Source: JBNJGB01 sp051747385 (GTDB taxonomy: Bacteria; Myxococcota_A; UBA9042; PHBI01; JACKFB01). From it: 64,000 nucleotides of DNA. The DNA is taken from assembly GCA_051747385.1 (NCBI GenBank), contig JBNJGB010000036.1, positions 1-64,000 on the forward strand, written 5' to 3'. How positions within the stretch are numbered: position 1 is the first letter of the stretch; every line of letters begins with the position of its first letter. A program made the translations under genes and the position numbers. Of this stretch, positions 59,400-64,000 are shown one piece after another. Below the pieces are notes generated by a model. That model saw only the letters and a program-made list of their open reading frames with translations. It did not search any database and was not told the DNA's origin.

Positions 59400-59860
59400 C
59401 TCCACCACTTCGCCCAAGCGCGTGGGGCGCCGAGGCGCCAAGCCGCAAACGCGCGGAGAACACGGGGAAGTTGCAGTAGGGCCGCCGTCCCCGCCTCACA
59501 GTTCTACACATCTCGGGATGCCGCAGTCTCGCGGACAGTCGCGCGCCAAGCCGCCAAGCCGCCAAGACCCAAAGACCAGCGAACCGCTTGCACACCGGTT
59601 CGGCTGAGACTGTCGGGTCACCGGCAGGCCCACAGCGAGCACACGGGACCGAAGCATGCCGCCTTCCTTTGCGTCTTCGCGCCTTTGCGCGAGCCCTTCG
59701 TCTTGCGACATGTGACGAACTGTGAGCCGTCCACGGCGGCCGCGTGCCGATCCGCCGACGGCGATGGACATGAGTCGGGGCGATGGCTCGACCTGGCTGC
59801 CCGCGAGGATCGCAGCGCCGACGGGCCTGGGACGGCGGGCGTCCCCGCCCGCCAACGCGG
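59400..59860. repeat. Intergenic repeat cluster with family A fragments
   Basis: About 490 bp without a gene between tetR and the DUF1287 gene. On the minus strand 59405-59510 resembles the 3' half of family A (CTACTGCAACTTCCCCGTG, GCGTTTGCGGCTTGGCGCC). Positions 59675-59710 read CTTCGCGCCTTTGCGCGAGCCC, close to family A CTTGGCGCCTTGGCGCGAGCCC. A perfect eight-base hairpin GGCGGGCG-TCCC-CGCCCGCC lies at 59834-59853. No protein or tRNA is recognisable. Confidence 0.65.
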
Positions 59861-59872
59861 TCGTGCCCCGGC

Positions 59873-60751
59873 CTATCGAGTCGGCCGGGGCCTCAAGCGC
59901 GCCTTCGGGTTCTCCTCCAGGAACTCCTCCAGGAGGTCGTCGGGCCGCGCGCGGACGTGGCCCGTCACGGTCCAGTCGGTCAGGCGGTGGTGGTCCCCCA
60001 CGTGGCCGTCGTCGGGGTGGAGCGTGGCGACCAGGGGGGTGCCCTCGACGTCCCGCCGGTCGAGCACGATCCCGGCGAGGGTCGGATATTCGCCGCCGCT
60101 GGCGGCCGTCCAGAAGACCAGATCGCCGGGCAGGAAGTCCGCGCGCCTGTCCATCGAGTCGACGCGCACGCCGTGGGTCTCGCCGAAGGTCTCCAGGAAC
60201 GTCCAGAGGTTGGGCAGCCTGCGGTGGTCGATGGCCGTGTCGGGCCGCTTGTTCGCCCAGAGGTGGAGCGGATAGCGCCGCGGGTGCCCCACCCGATCCA
60301 GGTGGATCATCTGCTGGAGGTCGATCCCCACCTCTCGCAGGCAGCGCACCACCAGGTCCGAAGAGGCCCCGAGGTGCGCCGGCACGTCTCCCCACGGATA
60401 GTCCATGGCGTGGTAGCCGCCGGACACCCGGACCCCGCGAGCCACCTGCGCCTCGGCGCAGATCACCAGGCGGGCGCCGACGTCTCCGGGCGCCGGCCAG
60501 TCGGGAAGCTCCGGCGGCGCCGGCGACTCCCCCTCGTCGCCCGTGAGGACCTCGTTCAGCGCCCTCCGGAAGGCCCGCTCCCGGGCGACCCAGTCCCGGG
60601 GGTCCTCGAACAGGGGGCTGAACACCGAGTACCAGAGCCAGCCCACCCCTCCCGCCAGGGCGAGGAGCACCATCAGGAAGAGCAGCGGATGGCGCCTGCG
60701 AGCCCGGCTTGCGTAGGTGACCACGGGCATGACGCGGCGACGCGCGGCCAT
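59873..60751 (-). CDS. DUF1287 protein, membrane-anchored
   Basis: A 292-residue protein: an N-terminal helix (HPLLFLMVLLALAGGVGWLWYSV), then a periplasmic DUF1287 domain. Diagnostic stretches are SGGYHAMDYPWGDVPAHLGASSDLVVRCLREVGIDLQQ (split in my reading by the turn after WGDVP), YPLHLWANKRPDTAIDHRRLPNL and LPGDLVFWTAAS. These proteins are related to the NlpC/P60 amidase fold, though the Cys/His pair here is not clear. ATG 60751 overlaps the upstream gene's stop by one base (TGATG), so it is translated with the ResB-like pair. Confidence 0.85.
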   Translation of the reverse strand: MAARRRVMPVVTYASRARRRHPLLFLMVLLALAGGVGWLWYSVFSPLFEDPRDWVARERAFRRALNEVLTGDEGESPAPPELPDWPAPGDVGARLVICAEAQVARGVRVSGGYHAMDYPWGDVPAHLGASSDLVVRCLREVGIDLQQMIHLDRVGHPRRYPLHLWANKRPDTAIDHRRLPNLWTFLETFGETHGVRVDSMDRRADFLPGDLVFWTAASGGEYPTLAGIVLDRRDVEGTPLVATLHPDDGHVGDHHRLTDWTVTGHVRARPDDLLEEFLEENPKARLRPRPTR

Positions 60752-61866
60752 CAGAGCGTCGACACCCAGCCCGTCCAGGGTCCGAGCGCGGCGACCCAGA
60801 CCATCAGGGCGAGCAGCACGAGGTCGTGGGAGAGGCGACGCTCCGCTCCCCCGAGGAGGCCGCCGATGAGGGCGCCGCCACCCAGGACTGCGCCCGCCCC
60901 GAGCGTCCAGGCGACCGGGGCCGGTGCGAGCAGGGCGATGCCCGCCGTGGCCAGGGCCAGGCCCAGCGGAAGCTCGGGGCCGCCCACGGACGGAAGCTCG
61001 ACGTCGGTGGGGGACGGGCGACGGAGCCTGACGAACGCCAGGGCCCCGAGGAGGGCACCGGTCACCAGGCGCAGCGCGTCCACCAGCGGCCGGGACGCCA
61101 GGGTCAGGTGGCCCTCGGCGGGCGGATCCACCGGCACCACGGCCGCGGCGCCGCCCATGCGTTCACTCAGGATGCGGCGCAGGGCGTCCTCCGAGGGCAG
61201 GGAGACGGTGCCCCCGACCAGCTCGGCCAGGCCGGCCGCCCCCGCGACGACCATCAGGGCGCCCAGCACCAGGGCGGCGGACCACGCAGGCCGTCGCCAT
61301 CGATCCTCGCCCGAGGCGCCGACGGCCAGGAGCAGCCAGGCCACGAACGGGGCGACCCACGCGAGCACGGGGAGGGCGCCGGCGAGCGGAGGCGGGTGCG
61401 GGACGACGGCGGGGATGGCGGTCCGGACCATCGAGCGGCGCTCGGGATCGCCGGTCACCACCTCGAGGGCCAGCGGAGCACCGTCGGCCGTGAAGAGGCG
61501 GACGGTGTCGTCCGGGAGCACGCACGCCACCAGGGCCAGCCCGCACAGGAGCACGCCGGTGCCCTGGGCGCGGGGTCCGATCAGCCACGGCAGGGCCCGC
61601 TCGGCCCGGCGCGCGACGAACCCCACCGCGAGGCCTGCAGCCACCACGCCGGCCCAGAGCATCGGATCCGGCACGCGCGCCGTCGACTGAGCCAGCGCGA
61701 GGGCGAGCGCGAGCGCCCCCATGGGGAGCGCCAGCAAGCCCCCGGCCGCAGCCGCGGAGGCCACGCCGAGCAGGAGCGCCGGGCCCGCCGGGGCCGGACC
61801 CGTGAGAGCCAGGGCGCAGGCCACCAGGCCCAGGACGCCGCCGGCGACGGTGCGGGCGCGGCTCAT
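60751..61866 (-). CDS. Multi-spanning membrane protein paired with the ResB-like gene
   Basis: A 371-residue hydrophobic protein with about ten membrane helices (TVAGGVLGLVACALAL, ALLLGVASAAAAGGLLAL, PVLAWVAPFVAWLLLAVG, SAALVLGALMVVAGAAGLAEL, and four more). One larger soluble loop has LVGGTVSLPSEDALRRILSERMG. No cytochrome-assembly CcsA motif (WGxxWxWD) is visible, so it is not clearly the usual ResB partner; it may be a subunit of an unrelated transporter or complex. ATG 61866 follows GGAGGTCGC and overlaps the stop of the ResB-like gene. Confidence 0.7.
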   Translation of the reverse strand: MSRARTVAGGVLGLVACALALTGPAPAGPALLLGVASAAAAGGLLALPMGALALALALAQSTARVPDPMLWAGVVAAGLAVGFVARRAERALPWLIGPRAQGTGVLLCGLALVACVLPDDTVRLFTADGAPLALEVVTGDPERRSMVRTAIPAVVPHPPPLAGALPVLAWVAPFVAWLLLAVGASGEDRWRRPAWSAALVLGALMVVAGAAGLAELVGGTVSLPSEDALRRILSERMGGAAAVVPVDPPAEGHLTLASRPLVDALRLVTGALLGALAFVRLRRPSPTDVELPSVGGPELPLGLALATAGIALLAPAPVAWTLGAGAVLGGGALIGGLLGGAERRLSHDLVLLALMVWVAALGPWTGWVSTL

Positions 61867-63188
61867 GCGACCTCCTCTCCCTCGCCGTGTACGTCCAGCG
61901 CGTGGAGCTCCAGCATGACGCGCCCCGGGAGCCCGGGGCGGTTGAACGACCACGCCCGCACCTCGGTCGTCTCCTCGTGGGGCACCACGACCACGCCGAG
62001 GTGCGGCAGGGCGCCCATGATCACGAGGCCCAGGACGAGGAAGGCCAGGCCGGCCCAGCGGAGGAAGCGCTCGGGGTGGGCCTCCGCCATGAGCTGCACC
62101 TCCCAGGCCGGCACGCCGTCCACGCGGAGGGCGCCCGGCAGGGCCGCGGGCTCTCGCTCGAGGGCGGGGCTGAGCAGCGCGGCCGGGCCGTCCGGCGGCC
62201 GGGCCACCACGAGCGGGCCGTCCGGACCCGCGAAGGGGGTCAGGCGCGTGCCGTCATCGAGCTCGTAGGTCCGGCCGTCCTCGCCTTGGAGCACCTCCGG
62301 GGGTCCCTGTCCGCGGCGGAGGAGGAGCGTCGGCTGCCCGAGCTGGGGACGCGGCGTCTCGCTGAGGGGCCGGAGCGTCACGCCGGCCGCCGAGTCGGAC
62401 TGCCCCGCGCCGACCTGCAACGGCTCGTCCGCCATGAAGCCCCGGATCCGGCAGGTGCGGCGCCGGAGCGGATCGGCCGGATCCGCGCGTCTGCAGTGGA
62501 CGTCGAAGGTGAGCTGACGCTCGATCCACGTGTCCTCGGCACGCACCGTGGCCCGGCCGGTGGAGGCGTCGTCCACACCCGGGATCAGCTCCACGCGGGC
62601 CTCCAAGGCGGCCTTCTCGCCGACCAAGACGGCGGCGCCCAGGACGACGAGGCCGAGGACGACCAGCCCGAGGCCCTCGTTCCAGAGGCCGCGACGCATG
62701 GCGAGGACACCGCGCTCCGTCGGCGCCGGCTTGCGGACGCCCGCCGACCGGGCCACCGCAGAGGCCACAGCCTCGTCGCGGCCGTGCACCTGCCCCCTCG
62801 CTCGGGCGACGGCGGGGCCGACCCAGGTCCTCCGCGCCCGCTCCTCCACCGGCGTCAGCGCGCGGTGGCGCAGGTACAGGCCGATCCCGTTGAGGGCCAG
62901 CAGCAGGACGAGGAGCACGAAGGGCCAGGACGTGAGCGCCGTGTCCAGGCCCAGGAGCAGGATCGCCCGGGCCACTGCCCAGTCGTATCGCTCCAGCAGC
63001 TCGGCGCGTCCGAGGCCCTGGTCTACGGCGCCGCCACCCAGGACGACCGCCGCGAGGAGCCCGGCGAGCACCATGAACGTGCGTGACGATCCGAGCACAG
63101 CCCAGCCGACCTGGTAGGCCTCCTCCTGGAGGTCCCCGGTCGTGCTCTGCTGCTCCGGCGCTTCGGTGGGCTGGGTCGCGTCGGCCAT
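61863..63188 (-). CDS. ResB-like cytochrome c biogenesis membrane protein
   Basis: A 441-residue protein: an N-terminal acidic tail, helix 1 (FMVLAGLLAAVVLGGGAV), helix 2 (SWPFVLLVLLLALNGIGLYLRHR, the typical ResB SW-x-F...N region), a third (LGLVVLGLVVLGAAVLVG), a large periplasmic domain (about 200-390; LTFDVHCRR, RTCRIRGFM, VARPPDGPAALLS), and helix 4 (WAGLAFLVLGLVIMGALPHLGVVVV). This resembles ResB/Ccs1, which holds apocytochrome c for heme attachment with CcsA. The N-terminal Ccs1 His is not clearly visible. The 62 upstream bases share a divergent region with coaE. Confidence 0.7.
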   Translation of the reverse strand: MADATQPTEAPEQQSTTGDLQEEAYQVGWAVLGSSRTFMVLAGLLAAVVLGGGAVDQGLGRAELLERYDWAVARAILLLGLDTALTSWPFVLLVLLLALNGIGLYLRHRALTPVEERARRTWVGPAVARARGQVHGRDEAVASAVARSAGVRKPAPTERGVLAMRRGLWNEGLGLVVLGLVVLGAAVLVGEKAALEARVELIPGVDDASTGRATVRAEDTWIERQLTFDVHCRRADPADPLRRRTCRIRGFMADEPLQVGAGQSDSAAGVTLRPLSETPRPQLGQPTLLLRRGQGPPEVLQGEDGRTYELDDGTRLTPFAGPDGPLVVARPPDGPAALLSPALEREPAALPGALRVDGVPAWEVQLMAEAHPERFLRWAGLAFLVLGLVIMGALPHLGVVVVPHEETTEVRAWSFNRPGLPGRVMLELHALDVHGEGEEVA

Positions 63189-63270
63189 CGCCGGGGACCC
63201 TTATCACCGCCGCTCGCCCCCGGCAACGGGCGCTGGCTGCCGTCGACGGGATGTGCGAGGCTCCCGGCCC

Positions 63271-63894
63271 ATGAATCGACCCATGGCGGTGATCGGACTG
63301 ACGGGAGGGATCGGGGCGGGCAAGAGCACCGTCGCCGAGCGGTTCGCGGAGCGGGGCGTGCCCGTGATCGACGCGGACCAGGTGGCGCGCGAGGTGGTGG
63401 AGCCGGGGGAGCCGGCCCTGGAGCTCATCCGCGCGTTCTGGGGCGACCGGGTCATCCGCGAGGACGGGACCCTGGACCGCCAGGCCCTGGGCAACATCGT
63501 CTTCGCCTCCCGGGAGCAGCTCGAGCGGCTGAACCAGATCACCCACCCGCAGATCATGTCGCGCGTCGGCCAGCGCCTCGTGGATCTCCAGCGGGCGGGT
63601 CACGCCTGGGCCGTCTACGAGGCCGCGCTCATCCTCGAGAACGACCTCGCGCCCGGGCTGACCGAGCTGATCGTGGTGATCTGCGACCCGGCGACCCAGG
63701 TCCGGCGCATGATGGAGCGCAGCGGCTTCTCCGAGGAGCACGCCCGCGAGCGCCTGGCGAACCAGACGGACAACGCCACCCGCCGCGAGCGGGCGGACAT
63801 CGTCATCGACAACGACGGGACCCTCGAGGAGCTGATGGCCCGGACGGACGAGGTCATCGACGAGCTGAACGCGCGGTATGGGGTCGAAAAGTGA
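63271..63894 (+). CDS. coaE: Dephospho-CoA kinase
   Basis: A 207-residue kinase: IGLTGGIGAGKSTVAERFAERGVPVIDADQVAREVV, with the P-loop GGIGAGKST and the DAD substrate motif, then NQITHPQIMSRV, EAALILEND and SGFSEEHARERLANQTDN. CoaE phosphorylates the 3'-OH of dephospho-CoA, the last step of CoA synthesis. ATG 63271 has no strong ribosome site; ATG 63283 is an alternative. The gene's last codons and stop are embedded in a copy of the family B terminal motif. Confidence 0.95.
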   Translation: MNRPMAVIGLTGGIGAGKSTVAERFAERGVPVIDADQVAREVVEPGEPALELIRAFWGDRVIREDGTLDRQALGNIVFASREQLERLNQITHPQIMSRVGQRLVDLQRAGHAWAVYEAALILENDLAPGLTELIVVICDPATQVRRMMERSGFSEEHARERLANQTDNATRRERADIVIDNDGTLEELMARTDEVIDELNARYGVEK

Positions 63895-63915
63895 GAAATG
63901 AGCAGGCTTGACCCC
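63880..63915. repeat. Family B terminal motif flanked by GGGGTC/GACCCC
   Basis: GGGGTC (63880-63885) and GACCCC (63910-63915) flank GAAAAGTGAGAAATGAGCAGGCTT, nearly the same as the end of each 179-bp unit at 53286-53668 (GAAAAAAATGAGAACTGAGTAGGCTTGACCCC). It overlaps the end of coaE and supplies its stop codon (TGA 63892-63894). Confidence 0.7.
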
Positions 63916-63922
63916 ACCCGGG

Positions 63923-64000
63923 TCAGCCCAGGGACACGACCCGGGAGCGGGCCAGCTGCTCGAGGGCCGCGCAGGCGGTGAGGGGCGGCAGCCGCGAGGC
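63923..64000 (-). CDS. 3' end of an unidentified gene running out of the window
   Basis: From the window edge, the minus strand reads 25 open codons (ASRLPPLTACAALEQLARSR, then VVSLG) to a TGA at 63923-63925. The sequence is protein-like but too short to assign. It may be the C terminus of a gene starting beyond base 64000. Confidence 0.4.
   Translation of the reverse strand, partial: ASRLPPLTACAALEQLARSRVVSLG

Overview
The window is a 64-kb piece of a very GC-rich (about 70% by eye) bacterial chromosome with a 100-N scaffold gap at 40920-41019, so it comes from a draft assembly. Lineage is inferred, not shown. Many lipoproteins have a lipobox Cys followed by Asp/Ala/Thr-rich linkers, and there are spondin-domain, Sel1-type, DUF4159 and VWA proteins plus CHASE, PAS and GGDEF signalling. 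That mix fits Myxococcota or a neighbouring former deltaproteobacterial group. I saw no rRNA, tRNA, CRISPR array, prophage or integrase.

Layout. 0-6 kb: a Rieske oxygenase with a frameshifted membrane gene upstream, a U32 pair resembling UbiU/UbiV, an SGNH hydrolase and an orphan gpV/VgrG-like spike. 6-11 kb: PEP carboxylase and an M49 dipeptidyl peptidase III. 11-29 kb: mixed housekeeping and surface genes (three-repeat lipoprotein, HAD hydrolase, truncated GH1 lipoprotein, PAP2, rhomboid, TIGR01777 epimerase, Sel1-type lipoprotein, SDR, peroxiredoxin-like, Fic, thioesterase, asparaginase, DUF2231), then an apparent trkH/kdpE deletion remnant.

29.4-39.5 kb is the main functional unit: a tightly packed minus-strand operon of eight genes. 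In order of transcription it encodes a diheme cytochrome c, NapA-type molybdoenzyme, NapG-like Tat ferredoxin, a 1060-residue fused double-NapH membrane protein, a second four-cluster ferredoxin, a thioredoxin-domain protein, a 73-residue membrane protein and MobB. No NapB, NapC or NapD is visible. The set looks like a self-contained quinol-to-NapA electron path with its own cofactor-maturation gene.

40.3-41.1 kb holds tandem copies of a dispersed repeat and the gap. 41-48 kb: a triple-spondin lipoprotein, a PAS protein with an apparent ATC start, a frameshifted lipoprotein and a GGDEF protein. 48-53 kb: DUF4159 and VWA genes, then uvrC. 53-64 kb: a 179-bp tandem repeat, an alpha/beta hydrolase, a cupin gene split by a 179-bp element with 14-bp terminal inverted repeats, a CHASE-PAS-kinase-REC hybrid, a TetR/AhpD-like pair with matching operators, DUF1287, a ResB-like pair and coaE.

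Gene decay is a recurrent theme. Five loci look broken by distinct events (tandem duplication, small element insertion, single-base frameshift, truncation, deletion fusion). Intergenic space carries at least two repeat families. All functional calls rest on motifs read by eye; no database search was possible.
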